From Nitrospira sp. (GTDB lineage Bacteria; Nitrospirota; Nitrospiria; Nitrospirales; Nitrospiraceae), in the NCBI GenBank assembly GCA_035968315.1, contig JAVYIN010000008.1:104879-168878 (forward strand): 64,000 nucleotides of DNA. Direction: 5' to 3'. This document shows positions 36,525 through 48,859 of this stretch, piece by piece (position 1 is the stretch's first letter; each line of letters begins with the position of its first letter). The notes under the pieces were generated by a model that worked only from the letters and a program-made list of their open reading frames with translations, was not told the origin of the DNA and made no database searches. The position numbers and the translations under genes were made by a program.

Positions 36525-37186
36525 CACACACCTGCCTTTCGTCCCGCCCGGTCCGCCGCCACCCGCTTGAGCGCCGACACAAAGACCTCCACTGGTTGCG
36601 CCCCGGAAATCGCGTAGGTCCCGTTGATCACGAAGTAGGGCACGCCCCGAATCCCGAGCTTGTGGCCGGCCGCTTCTTCCGCCTTGACCTCCGTTGTCCC
36701 TTCATCGCTCCGGAGAACCCCTTCCACGAACTCCGCGCTCAATCCCGCACGGGCCGCGAGGCGAACGAGGACGGGGACCGATCCAATATCCGCTCCCTCC
36801 TCGAAGTAGCCCCGAAAGAGTGACTCCATCACCGCGTTTTGGCAGCCTTCCCGTTCACCCAGCCATATCAACCGGTGCGCGGCAAATGTGTTCGGCGTCC
36901 GTGTGATCTTTTCAAAGGCGAAGGCAATCCCCTCAGACGCGCCGGCAGCCAGCACATGTTCTTCCAGCTGCCGGAAGGCGTCCAGACTCCCGAACTTCGC
37001 TTCCAGATAGGCCGTGCGATCCATGCCCTCCTTCGGCATCGTCGGATTGAGCTGAAACGGCCGCCAGATCACCTGCGCATCTGCGTTAAACGAAGCGAGC
37101 GCCCGCTCCAGCCGCCGCTTCCCGACGTAGCACCAGGGGCACACCACATCCGAATACACCTCGATGTGGAATCCGCGATCCGTCAT
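36524..37186 (-). CDS. FrnE-type DsbA oxidoreductase
   Basis: A 220-residue cytoplasmic DsbA-family protein. CPWC lies in VYSDVVCPWCYVGKRRLE, with a helical insertion and cis-Pro in GIRGVPYFVING. There is no signal peptide. FrnE homologues act in disulphide/oxidative stress, and the family also includes polyketide-related isomerases. It overlaps the pirin gene by 4 bases. Confidence 0.92.
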   Translation of the reverse strand: MTDRGFHIEVYSDVVCPWCYVGKRRLERALASFNADAQVIWRPFQLNPTMPKEGMDRTAYLEAKFGSLDAFRQLEEHVLAAGASEGIAFAFEKITRTPNTFAAHRLIWLGEREGCQNAVMESLFRGYFEEGADIGSVPVLVRLAARAGLSAEFVEGVLRSDEGTTEVKAEEAAGHKLGIRGVPYFVINGTYAISGAQPVEVFVSALKRVAADRAGRKAGV

Positions 37187-38049
37187 GACAAGTGCCCCAT
37201 CTTGCCGGCCTGATAATCATGCACCGCCTGCACTAACTCCTGCTTCTCGTTCATGACGAAGGGCCCATAGCGGGCAATCGGCTCATCGATGGGTTCACCG
37301 GCCATCACCAAGATGCGGCTGTCCTCTCGGGCCTCGACCGTGACCTGCGATCCGTTCCGCTTGCAGACGATCAGCTCCGCTTCCCCGGCCGCTGGCGATC
37401 CGTTCACGGAGGCGCTGCCATGCAGGACAAAGAACGAGGCGTTGTGCCCTTCAGGCCAGACCAGCGTCGTGCGCTGCCCCGCCTTCAATTCGAGATCGTA
37501 GAGATCCACCGGCGTGAAGGTCCGCGCGGGACCCTTCTGGCCCTGACACGATCCGGCAATCACACGCAACCGGCCGCCTTCGAGCGCCACGGCCGGAATG
37601 TCGGCGTTCAGAATCGTCTGGTAGCCGGGCGCCGACATTTTCGACGCGCGCGGCAGATTCACCCACAACTGAATGGCGTGGAGCCGGCCGCCCTGCTTCG
37701 CAAATGCCTGCTCGTGAAACTCCTCATGAACGATGCCGGCCGCCGCCGTCATCCATTGCACATCGCCCGGACCGATCACCCCGGCGTTCCCGGCGGAATC
37801 GCGATGAGCCAGGACGCCCTCGTACACGATGGTGACCGTTTCAAAGCCGCGATGCGGATGCTCACCGACGCCGCGAGGATGGTCCGTCGGCGCGAAGTAC
37901 TGAGGCCCCGCATAGTCCAGCATGAGAAAAGGACTCACCTCGCGATCGAGATCATTGCTCGGGAACAGATTGCGCACGGGAAATCCGTCGCCGACCATAT
38001 GCGTCGAGCCTGGTTGATAGATGCCGAGAATGTCCTTTGCCGCCGTCAT
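37183..38049 (-). CDS. Pirin-family protein
   Basis: A 288-residue double cupin. The N-terminal metal site is seen in GVGEHPHRGFETVTIVYEG and WMTAAAGIVHEEFHE, i.e. the His-x-His, His and Glu ligands of pirin. Bacterial pirins are often quercetinases or redox-responsive regulators. The start at 38049 is chosen because AAAGGAGG precedes it by 6 bases. It follows the DoxX gene by 25 bases. Confidence 0.93.
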   Translation of the reverse strand: MTAAKDILGIYQPGSTHMVGDGFPVRNLFPSNDLDREVSPFLMLDYAGPQYFAPTDHPRGVGEHPHRGFETVTIVYEGVLAHRDSAGNAGVIGPGDVQWMTAAAGIVHEEFHEQAFAKQGGRLHAIQLWVNLPRASKMSAPGYQTILNADIPAVALEGGRLRVIAGSCQGQKGPARTFTPVDLYDLELKAGQRTTLVWPEGHNASFFVLHGSASVNGSPAAGEAELIVCKRNGSQVTVEAREDSRILVMAGEPIDEPIARYGPFVMNEKQELVQAVHDYQAGKMGHLS

Positions 38050-38074
38050 GATCATCCTCCTTTCCGGACGCAGT

Positions 38075-38524
38075 TCAGTGCGCGAGGTTCGCCGCGATTG
38101 CCCGATCCGCCGACCACCGGCCGGCCCCTGTCACCAGAAGAGCCAGCGCGATCCCGATGACCAGCAGATGAAATTCGAATCCCTCGCCCTGCTGCGTGCC
38201 GAACCAATTCATGAAGAACCCGTAAGGCAGATGGGCCATTGTAATCGCCCCCAACATGATCACGATATAGCTGGCAGCCGTGAACCGCGTCAGCAACCCC
38301 AGCATCAGAGCCACACTGCCAAACGATTCACCGACAATCACGAGGAACGCCACAAGCCAGGGAAGATGCAGCGTGTCGGTGAAGAAACCCATCGTCCCGC
38401 TGAAACCAAATCCGCCGAACCAGCCCAACAGCTTTTGCGCCCCATGGGGAAATAGCACGAGGCCCAGCGTGAGGCGGAGAATCAGTCCGGTCCACTCATC
38501 ATTCGTGTCAAAGAATCTCTTCAT
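38075..38524 (-). CDS. DoxX-family membrane protein
   Basis: A 149-residue protein with four predicted TM helices. Family features are LILRLTLGLVLFPHGAQKLLGWFGG and LMLGLLTRFTAASYIVIML. GGAGGAG lies just upstream of the ATG. DoxX-like proteins accompany redox-stress and quinone-related operons. It is the first gene of the six-gene operon downstream of the palindromic promoter. Confidence 0.92.
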   Translation of the reverse strand: MKRFFDTNDEWTGLILRLTLGLVLFPHGAQKLLGWFGGFGFSGTMGFFTDTLHLPWLVAFLVIVGESFGSVALMLGLLTRFTAASYIVIMLGAITMAHLPYGFFMNWFGTQQGEGFEFHLLVIGIALALLVTGAGRWSADRAIAANLAH

Positions 38525-38606
38525 GGCATCTCCTCCTCAGCGTGGGGGTCTGCATGAAGCCCCGCTTCGTGCATCTAGGCAGCCGCCTCTCATATGACCT
38601 AACCCA

Positions 38607-38635
38607 TATAATAGTACTAACTAGTACTATGTCAA
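38607..38635 (-). promoter_or_regulatory. Sigma70-like promoter with palindromic operator in the spacer
   Basis: On the minus strand TTGACA (38630-38635) and a TATTAT/ATTATA -10 (38607-38613) are 16-17 bases apart. The spacer is filled by a perfect 9+9 inverted repeat, ATAGTACTA-AC-TAGTACTAT on the plus strand (38611-38630). Binding there would block RNA polymerase. The shape recalls operators of HxlR/MarR-type redox-sensing repressors (TACT...AGTA). No regulator gene is adjacent. It drives the DoxX to CDGSH operon. Confidence 0.8.
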
Positions 38636-38793
38636 GGGGGGCCTGTCGCATTCGTCGGCCCTGCGATTCCTTCGGGCAAGCGCGGCTTGGCCTGGCCGTT
38701 GAAATTGTCCATGGTTCCAGCAGGAGAGCCGCGCCGCACATCTCGGTGGAAACCTTCTCACCTGTGATAATCTTGCGCAGGAGGGATTTGACG

Positions 38794-39336
38794 ATGCCAA
38801 CCGCCCGATCCAATGTCGGTCAATCGGCTGGGCTAGTGAGTCCCCTTCGGGGAGGAGGCCCGATTCGGAAGGTCTCTGCCGCCTTCTGTGTCATCGGCCT
38901 GCTGGCCGTGGGATGTCCCGTCGGAAGTCCGGCGCAGAACGGGCTGCCCGGCACACCACTCTTCAGTCCCTTGCACATGCCACTCGCCTCATTCGACCGC
39001 GTTCCCGTCAAAAAGATCCTGGCCAATCCCGGCGAGTACCATCTCCGACAGATCAGAATGAGCGGTGTCATCCGTTCTATTCAGACCGACGTCCTGACAC
39101 AGGGTTGCGGGAGAATCTACGAGCTGACGACCCTAAGGCTGGAAGACGAAACCGGAACGATCGACATATTCGATCAAGGAGCCTGCGGCGGGAATACCAG
39201 CCGGCTCCGCGCCTCAACCTTGGCCGTTGGAGATCATGTCGATGTATTGGTGCGAGTCGCGGCGAACCGGGATACGGAAAGTAGTCGCGGGATGGTCGAG
39301 ATCTTGGTGATATGGAGTGAGCTGGCGCGCAAGTAG
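38794..39336 (+). CDS. Exported OB-fold-like protein
   Basis: About 180 residues from an ATG preceded by GGAGGG. A hydrophobic segment (KVSAAFCVIGLLAVGC) suggests export with possible lipidation, though a 30-residue polar stretch comes before it. The rest reads like a single OB-fold of the kind in stress-related exported proteins: PVKKILANPGEYHLRQIRMSGVIRSI, LRLEDETGTIDIF and VGDHVDVLVRV. The function is unknown. The frame is open upstream to 38542, but no ribosome-binding site supports that. Confidence 0.65.
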   Translation: MPTARSNVGQSAGLVSPLRGGGPIRKVSAAFCVIGLLAVGCPVGSPAQNGLPGTPLFSPLHMPLASFDRVPVKKILANPGEYHLRQIRMSGVIRSIQTDVLTQGCGRIYELTTLRLEDETGTIDIFDQGACGGNTSRLRASTLAVGDHVDVLVRVAANRDTESSRGMVEILVIWSELARK

Positions 39337-39350
39337 CCCCGGAGCCGCCG

Positions 39351-39833
39351 TTACTCGTCCCGCTTCCGGCCTTTGATCGCCCGTTCCATCTCCCGGCCGG
39401 CTTCACGGGTTTTCAGAGACTCGCGCCGGTCATACAGTTTCTTGCCCTTGGCCAGACCGAGTTCGACCTTCACCTGGCCACGCTTGGAAAAATACAGACG
39501 GAGCGGAATCAGCGTCAGCCCTTTCTGCTGGGTCTTGCCGAGCAGCTTGTTGATCTCTTTCTTGTGCAGCAACAGCTTCCGGACCCGCAGCGGGTCGTGG
39601 TTCATGATGTTCCCATGGCTGTAGGGGCTGATATGGCAATGGTGGAGAAAGACTTCGCCTTCGTGCACGCTCGCGTAACTCTCTTGCAGATTCACCCGCC
39701 CCTCGCGCAGCGATTTGACCTCGGTTCCCCTGAGGACAATGCCGGCTTCGTACTTCTCTTCGATAAAATAGTCGTGGTAGGCCTTCCGGTTGGTGGCGAT
39801 GACTTTGTATTGATCGTCGGTGTCTTTGCTCAT
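39351..39833 (-). CDS. smpB: SsrA-binding protein SmpB
   Basis: A 160-residue protein with all SmpB hallmarks: [45 protein letters not shown], and the C-terminal [26 protein letters not shown]. It loads tmRNA onto stalled ribosomes; the ssrA gene is about 17 kb away at 21707-22056. Length is normal. Confidence 0.97.
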   Translation of the reverse strand: MSKDTDDQYKVIATNRKAYHDYFIEEKYEAGIVLRGTEVKSLREGRVNLQESYASVHEGEVFLHHCHISPYSHGNIMNHDPLRVRKLLLHKKEINKLLGKTQQKGLTLIPLRLYFSKRGQVKVELGLAKGKKLYDRRESLKTREAGREMERAIKGRKRDE

Positions 39834-39891
39834 CGGTGTCCTGCCTGCCCGCCGCCTTGACCCGTTTCTTGGCTACGGCCTAAGATGCCTC

Positions 39892-40398
39892 ATGCCTCGC
39901 TACAGTCCGTTCGATTCGCTGGGATCCATCCTCTCAGGCCTTGCCAAACGGCTGGGCCTGGAGTCCCACTTGGTGGAGCTGCGCCTGCAACAGCACTGGC
40001 GCGAGATCGTCGGAGAGCCGATCGCCTCGCACACCTGGCCCGCCCAGCTGCGCGCAAAAAAGCTCTACCTGATCGTGCCGAATTCAGTCTGGCTTCAGCA
40101 ACTCACCTTCTTGAAACCCACCCTGCTGGCCAAATTGAACGAGGCGGCCGGTACGGAACTGGTCACCGAGATCATCCTGCGCCTGGGCGAGATCCCCGCG
40201 CCGGCCGCAGCCTCCTCTGCCGAACCGGCTGCCACGAGCAACCCGGCGCCCGTTCCCGACATCTCACCAGCTGAAGCCGCGTCTCACACGGCCGTGATCC
40301 AAGACCCTGATATCCGCAAGCGCTTTACAGAGGTGATATCGACGTATCCCGCTCGGACTCCGTCTCCACCGGAAGGGGATCCGTCACGCGTCCCTTGA
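39892..40398 (+). CDS. dciA: DUF721/DciA-like helicase-loader protein
   Basis: A 168-residue protein. Residues ~8-105 match the DUF721 domain: LGSILSGLAKRLGLESHLVELRLQQHWREIVGEPIASHTWPAQLRAKKLYLIVPNS and WLQQLTFLKPTLLAKLNEAAG. DciA-like proteins help load the replicative helicase in bacteria without DnaC/DnaI. The C-terminal ~60 residues are Pro/Ala-rich and disordered. Linkage with gyrA, gyrB, dnaN and dnaA supports a replication role. The last 74 bases overlap a convergent gene. Confidence 0.8.
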   Translation: MPRYSPFDSLGSILSGLAKRLGLESHLVELRLQQHWREIVGEPIASHTWPAQLRAKKLYLIVPNSVWLQQLTFLKPTLLAKLNEAAGTELVTEIILRLGEIPAPAAASSAEPAATSNPAPVPDISPAEAASHTAVIQDPDIRKRFTEVISTYPARTPSPPEGDPSRVP

Positions 40399-40936
40399 AC
40401 AGCACACGCGTCGCGCCGGACAGCGCTCCTGGCTTGGGCAGAGGGCCGAGCCCGCCTTCTTCGTCCTGCTCCTGCAGCCAATAGTATCCGCGGACGGACT
40501 TCTCGAACTCTGACACGACCGCCGCGTCCCCGGCCACATATTTGGCCAGCACCTCGGGGTCCGTCCAGCCGTCGTCATTGAACACATAGATCAGGATTCG
40601 CCGATACCGTCCGCCCGGATCGTCCGGCGTCGTGGGCCGGACCTTCATGCTTCCAAAATCGTGCGTCTGGTGGCCAACCTTGCGAAACCGGTTCAGCAAG
40701 GTCTCGATCTGCTGATCCGTCGTCGCGGGAGGCACATGCGTGGCGACCAGATGGCCGTTTTGCGAGCCGACGCTGTAGGGGGGAATCGACCGGTCGGGAC
40801 GGCTGAGGTACATCCCTCCCCAGATGAGCGCAAAGGAACCCACAAAGACACTGATCGCCAATTTGACGACCGTGTCCAGCGGCTTCTTGGGCGCCGGACC
40901 GGAGGAGGGCGTTGGGACGGAGGCTTGTTCGTGCAT
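40325..40936 (-). CDS. Single-pass membrane protein of unknown function
   Basis: A 203-residue protein. A Pro-rich cytoplasmic N-terminus (~20 aa) and one TM helix (LAISVFVGSFALIWGGMYL, residues ~27-45) are followed by a periplasmic soluble domain (PDRSIPPYSVGSQ to the C-terminus) with no recognised fold. It follows gyrA by 47 bases on the same strand and could be transcribed with it. Its 3' end overlaps dciA convergently by 74 bases. Confidence 0.65.
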   Translation of the reverse strand: MHEQASVPTPSSGPAPKKPLDTVVKLAISVFVGSFALIWGGMYLSRPDRSIPPYSVGSQNGHLVATHVPPATTDQQIETLLNRFRKVGHQTHDFGSMKVRPTTPDDPGGRYRRILIYVFNDDGWTDPEVLAKYVAGDAAVVSEFEKSVRGYYWLQEQDEEGGLGPLPKPGALSGATRVLFKGRVTDPLPVETESERDTSISPL

Positions 40937-40983
40937 GGAAGACCCTGCGCCGCCCGGCGCGGTGGACCGCGTGACCAGCCGGA

Positions 40984-43464
40984 TCAGGCGCCGGGCGTCT
41001 CCTCCGCAGCCGGATCTTCTCGTTCACCCACGACTTCCGCCAGCCGGGCCACGCCGATCACCCGATCGTCCTCGCCGTCGAGATCGAGCACGCGGACGCC
41101 CTGGGTGTTCCGGCCGACTTCGCGAATGTCATCGACTTTGCAGCGGAGCAACTTGCCTTTCGCGGCCATCAGCATGATCTCGTCGCCCTCACGGACCTGG
41201 AGGAATCCGACCGCCAGCCCATTCCGCTCGGTCGTCTTGACGCTGATGATCCCTTTGCCGCCGCGGCCCTGGACACGGTAATCATTCACCGGCGTGCGTT
41301 TGCCATAGCCGCCTTCCGTCACCGTCAGAATCGCCGTGGTCGAATCGGGCGTGATGGTTTCCATGCCGATCACTTCGTCACCTTCTTCCAGCGTAATGCC
41401 GCGGACGCCGTGGGCGGTCCGGCCCATGGGCCGCGCATCTTCTTCTTTGAATCGAATCGTGATGCCTTGTTTCGTCCCCAACAGAATTTCCCGCTGGCCG
41501 TCCGTCACGTGCACCGCGATGAGCTTGTCGCCGGGATCCAGCGACAGCGCGATGATGCCGCCCTGGCGCGGGTTGCTGTAGGCCGACAGTTCCGTTTTCT
41601 TGATCACGCCCTGTTTCGTCGCCATCACGACATACCGGTCGTCGCGGTATTCCTTCACCGGCATGGTCGCCGTGACCTTCTCGTCCTTCGACAGGGCGAG
41701 CAGGTTCACGAGGGCCTTCCCCTTCGCGCCCCGGCTGGCTTCCGGAATCTCGTGCACCTTCAGCCAGAACACTTTCCCCGCATCGGTGAAGAACAGGAGC
41801 GAGTCGTGCGTCGAGGCGGTAAACAGCGTTTCCACGAAGTCCTCGTCCTTGATGCCCATCCCGATCTTGCCCTTCCCGCCGCGCCGTTGGGCGCGATAGA
41901 GGGAGACGGCATTCCGCTTGATGTATCCGGTATGGGAAATCGTGACGACGACTTCTTCTTCCGCGATGAGATCCTCCAGGGTGAACTCCGCTTCCTCTTT
42001 CACGATCTGCGTGCGGCGTGCGTCCTTGTAGGCCTCCCGGACTTCGGCCAGCTCGTCCTGGATAATCTTGCGGACCAAGGCTTCACTGGCCAGCACGGAC
42101 TTGAGGTACTCGATCTGCTTGAGGACGTCCTGATATTCCTCCACCAGCTTCTGGCGCTCGAGCTGGGTGAGCCGCTGCAGGCGCATCTCCAGAATCGCGC
42201 CCGCCTGGATGTCGCTCAATCCGAACTGGCTCATGAGCCCCGCCCGCGCTTCGTCCGGCGATTGCGAACGGCGGATGAGGGCGATGACGGCATCCAGATT
42301 GTCGAGGGCGATCTTGAGGCCTTCGAGGATATGGGCCCGCTCCTCGGCCTTGCGCAACTCATAGGCGGTCCGGCGGACGATGACTTCCCGCCGGTGCTCG
42401 ATGAAGTGATGCAGGATCTGCTTCAGATTCAGCACTTCCGGCCGGTTGTTCACCAGCGCGAGCATGATGACGCCGAAGGTCGTTTCCAGCTGCGTGTGCT
42501 TGTACAGATTGTTCAAGACGATGAGCGGGATCTCGCCGCGCTTCAACTCGATGACCACCCGCACCCCTTCGCGATCGGAGGATTCGTCGCGCAGGTCGGC
42601 GATGCCCTTGATCCGTTCGTCTTGCACCAGCTCGGCGATCTTCTCGATCAGCCTGGCCTTGTTCACCTGATAGGGGATTTCGGTGACGATCAGCCGTTCG
42701 CGGTCGGTCCGTTCGTCCGTCTCGACATTGACCTTCGCCCGCACCTTCAGGAGGCCGCGGCCCGTTTCGTACGCGTCCTTGATGCCGCTCATGCCATAGA
42801 TAAATCCCGCGGTGGGAAAATCCGGGCCGGGAATTTTCTTCATGAGCTGGGCGACGGTCACCTCGGGGTTCTCCAGCAAGAGGAGCAGCCCGTCGATCAC
42901 CTCGCCGATGTTATGCGTGGGAATATTGGTCGCGTAACCGACGGCGATGCCGCCCGCGCCGTTGATCAGCAGATTCGGCACGCGGGTCGGAAGGACCAGC
43001 GGTTCCTGGAGCGATTCGTCATAGTTGGGGCCGAAGTCGACCGTTTCCTTGTCGATGTCCGCCAGCAGATCTTCCGCCAGCTTGGTCATGCGCGCTTCCG
43101 TGTAGCGCATCGCCGCCGCGGAATCGCCGTCCATCGAGCCGTAGTTGCCCTGGCCGTCCACCAGGGGATAGCGCATGTTGAAATCCTGCGCCATGCGCAC
43201 AAGGGTATCGTAGATGGCCGAGTCGCCATGGGGATGGTAATTACCCATGATTTCGCCGACGATCTTGGCCGACTTGCGGTAAGCCCGATTGTGGGCCAGG
43301 CCCATTTCGTTCATGCCGAAGAGGATGCGGCGATGCACCGGCTTGAGTCCGTCGCGCACGTCCGGCAGCGCCCGTCCCACGATCACGCTCATGGCGTAAT
43401 CCAGGTACGACGACTTCATCTCATCTTCAATGGCGATATACCCTAAGCGTTCATCAGGCGGCAT
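40984..43464 (-). CDS. gyrA: DNA gyrase subunit A
   Basis: An 826-residue topoisomerase II subunit. The winged-helix/tower domain has the catalytic Tyr in AAMRYTEAR. The quinolone-determining stretch HPHGDSAIYD keeps the Ser and Asp of susceptible enzymes. The C-terminal beta-pinwheel carries the GyrA box QRRGGKG. It forms A2B2 with GyrB and introduces negative supercoils. It lies directly after gyrB in the dnaA-dnaN-gyrB-gyrA block. Confidence 0.99.
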   Translation of the reverse strand: MPPDERLGYIAIEDEMKSSYLDYAMSVIVGRALPDVRDGLKPVHRRILFGMNEMGLAHNRAYRKSAKIVGEIMGNYHPHGDSAIYDTLVRMAQDFNMRYPLVDGQGNYGSMDGDSAAAMRYTEARMTKLAEDLLADIDKETVDFGPNYDESLQEPLVLPTRVPNLLINGAGGIAVGYATNIPTHNIGEVIDGLLLLLENPEVTVAQLMKKIPGPDFPTAGFIYGMSGIKDAYETGRGLLKVRAKVNVETDERTDRERLIVTEIPYQVNKARLIEKIAELVQDERIKGIADLRDESSDREGVRVVIELKRGEIPLIVLNNLYKHTQLETTFGVIMLALVNNRPEVLNLKQILHHFIEHRREVIVRRTAYELRKAEERAHILEGLKIALDNLDAVIALIRRSQSPDEARAGLMSQFGLSDIQAGAILEMRLQRLTQLERQKLVEEYQDVLKQIEYLKSVLASEALVRKIIQDELAEVREAYKDARRTQIVKEEAEFTLEDLIAEEEVVVTISHTGYIKRNAVSLYRAQRRGGKGKIGMGIKDEDFVETLFTASTHDSLLFFTDAGKVFWLKVHEIPEASRGAKGKALVNLLALSKDEKVTATMPVKEYRDDRYVVMATKQGVIKKTELSAYSNPRQGGIIALSLDPGDKLIAVHVTDGQREILLGTKQGITIRFKEEDARPMGRTAHGVRGITLEEGDEVIGMETITPDSTTAILTVTEGGYGKRTPVNDYRVQGRGGKGIISVKTTERNGLAVGFLQVREGDEIMLMAAKGKLLRCKVDDIREVGRNTQGVRVLDLDGEDDRVIGVARLAEVVGEREDPAAEETPGA

Positions 43465-43523
43465 TCTGGCTCCATTGGCAGGCGAGAGGCACGGGGCGCG
43501 GGGCCAGAGGGTATATCCTTACC

Positions 43524-43553
43524 TCTAGCCTCGTGCCACTAACCCCTCGCCAT
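43524..43553 (+). repeat. Short intergenic repeat, copy 1
   Basis: About 30 bases in the gyrB-gyrA spacer matching 24 of 30 positions of a stretch upstream of hisS (51221-51250): both begin CT-GCCTCGTGCC and end CCCCTCGCCA. It may be a small dispersed element; meaning unknown. Confidence 0.4.
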
Positions 43554-43556
43554 TTT

Positions 43557-47157
<3,601 letters not shown>

Positions 47158-47181
47158 CGTCCCTCTCCCCTCGCTGAATGC

Positions 47182-48522
47182 TCAGCCTCGCAGAATCTGT
47201 TCCTTCAAATTCTCCAGCGTGGCCTGCAGCGCCGTGTCGGTCTCTTTCGCCTTCGCGACCTGGCGGCAGGCATGGATGATGGTCGTGTGGTCCTTCCCGC
47301 CAAAATGGCGGCCGATTTCAGGATAGGACGCATCGGTCAGCTCGCGGCAGAGATACATGGCGATCTGCCGGGGATGCACCAGCGTTTTGCTGCGCCGCCG
47401 GGACTTCAATTCGGCCATCTTCAAATGGAACTGGGTGCAGACCGCTTCCTGAATGTCTTCCATGGCAACGATCTTTTTCTTGTCGCCGATGAGGTCCCGC
47501 AGCACGTTCTTCGCCATCTCCAGGCTGATGACCTGGCCCGTCAGCGAGGCGTAGGCGCCCAAACGGACCAGGCTGCCCTCCAGCTCGCGGATATTGCTTT
47601 TCATCGTCGTGGCGAGGAACTGAATGACGTCTTCCGGCAGCTTGACCCCTTCGTCCTCGGATTTCTTGCGCAAGATGGCGATGCGGGTTTCGACGTCCGG
47701 CGGCTGGAGATCGGCGATCAGCCCCCATTCGAAACGGGACCGCAGCCGCTCTTCGATATCCGGCATGTCCTTCGGAAACCGGTCGCTGGAGAGCACAATC
47801 TGCTTGTGGCCTTCATAGAGGGCGTTGAACGTGTGAAAGAACTCTTCCTGGGTCCGCTCTTTGCCGGCCAAGAATTGGATGTCGTCGATCATCAGCATAT
47901 CGATATGCCGGTAGCGCTTCCGCAAGTCCATCATCTTGTCGTAGCGGATCGAGTTGATCACTTCGTTTGTAAACTGCTCCGTCGTCAGATACGCAATACG
48001 GAGGTCCGTCCCTTCAGCCACATGATTGCCGATGGCGTTGAGCAAGTGCGTTTTACCGAGGCCGACGCCCCCGTAGATGAATAACGGATTATAGGCTTTT
48101 CCAGGCTGTTCCGCGACGGCCATGCAAGCCGCATGGGCAAACTGATTCCCGGCGCCGACAACAAAGTTCTTAAACTTATATTTCGGATTGAGCTGGATGC
48201 CCCGGCGCGGTTTCGCCGGAGCCGGATTCTTTGGCTGGAGAGGAGCCGCCGGAGCATCTGCCGGCTTGGCAGCCCTTTGCATGACGGAGAATGACACCGC
48301 CATCTCTCCGCCTCCGCGTGCGGTCGAGACCGCTTCTGCCAGGAGAGGACCATAATGGTCGCCAAGCCAATCGCCGAAGAATTTATTCGGCACGCCGATG
48401 TGCGCAGTCGAGTTCTCGATCCGATCCAGATGAACGGGGGTGAACCAGGTGTCATAGACCTGCTTCGGGACCTTTTCCTGGATGTAATGGAGAGCTTCCT
48501 GCCAAACCGTGTCGACGCTCAT
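47182..48522 (-). CDS. dnaA: Chromosomal replication initiator protein DnaA
   Basis: A 446-residue AAA+ protein. The N-terminal domain is followed by a Pro/Ala-rich linker and the AAA+ core with Walker A in GGVGLGKTHLLNAIG, Walker B LMIDDIQF and DRFPKDMPDIEERLRSRFEWG. The C-terminal helix-turn-helix has CRELTDASYPEIGRHFGGKDHTTIIHACRQV, which binds DnaA boxes. The upstream promoter is overlapped by two DnaA boxes, implying autoregulation. Confidence 0.99.
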   Translation of the reverse strand: MSVDTVWQEALHYIQEKVPKQVYDTWFTPVHLDRIENSTAHIGVPNKFFGDWLGDHYGPLLAEAVSTARGGGEMAVSFSVMQRAAKPADAPAAPLQPKNPAPAKPRRGIQLNPKYKFKNFVVGAGNQFAHAACMAVAEQPGKAYNPLFIYGGVGLGKTHLLNAIGNHVAEGTDLRIAYLTTEQFTNEVINSIRYDKMMDLRKRYRHIDMLMIDDIQFLAGKERTQEEFFHTFNALYEGHKQIVLSSDRFPKDMPDIEERLRSRFEWGLIADLQPPDVETRIAILRKKSEDEGVKLPEDVIQFLATTMKSNIRELEGSLVRLGAYASLTGQVISLEMAKNVLRDLIGDKKKIVAMEDIQEAVCTQFHLKMAELKSRRRSKTLVHPRQIAMYLCRELTDASYPEIGRHFGGKDHTTIIHACRQVAKAKETDTALQATLENLKEQILRG

Positions 48523-48859
48523 AACCCTATAATTTTCCTATACACAGGTTTATACACACCTGTGGATAACGAAACAATTTGTGCTGAATTCCCTCTTCCA
48601 AGGATGGTAAACAGGTGGCTGATTACCATGTCCCTCCGGATCTTGTCGAGCCGCACCCGGTCACTTCCATTTTCATACACATGTTATCCCTTGCGACCTT
48701 CACATGATTCCAGAGGAAATCCCCAAGGTCATCCGCAAAGACCGCTCACAAATTCCACTTACTTTCCAACAATATAGTGTCTCTTCACACTATACCCAGC
48801 CCCTACTACTACTCCGACTGCTCCGACTATCTTTCTCTCTTAGGTGAGATCATAAGAAG
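48523..48859. other. Probable origin of replication (oriC) region
   Basis: The 337-base spacer between dnaA and the DsrH-like gene carries DnaA-box sequences (TTATACACA 48550-48558, TGTGGATAA 48561-48569) and a looser TCATACACA near 48673. It also holds a perfect 8+8 inverted repeat TATAGTGT/ACACTATA (48773-48780 and 48787-48794) and a CTACTACTACT run (48803-48813) that reads as TAG triplets on the minus strand, like DnaA-trios. Gene context (dnaA-dnaN-gyrBA) supports oriC. No full unwinding element was proven. Confidence 0.6.
48549..48577 (-). promoter_or_regulatory. dnaA promoter with overlapping DnaA boxes
   Basis: On the minus strand TTGTTT (48572-48577) and TATAAA (48549-48554) are separated by 17 bases. 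DnaA boxes TTATCCACA and TGTGTATAA fill the spacer and cover most of the -10, facing each other two bases apart. DnaA bound here should repress its own gene, as is known in other bacteria. Confidence 0.6.

Noticed and set aside
41410..43446. Very long open frames antisense to gyrA, gyrB, dabA and the RND permease
   Set aside because: They mirror strongly conserved genes on the other strand, have odd composition and no ribosome-binding sites; high GC explains them.
48811..48830. Tandem CTCCGACTGCTCCGACT as a CRISPR or iteron
   Set aside because: Only two short units; no spacer pattern.
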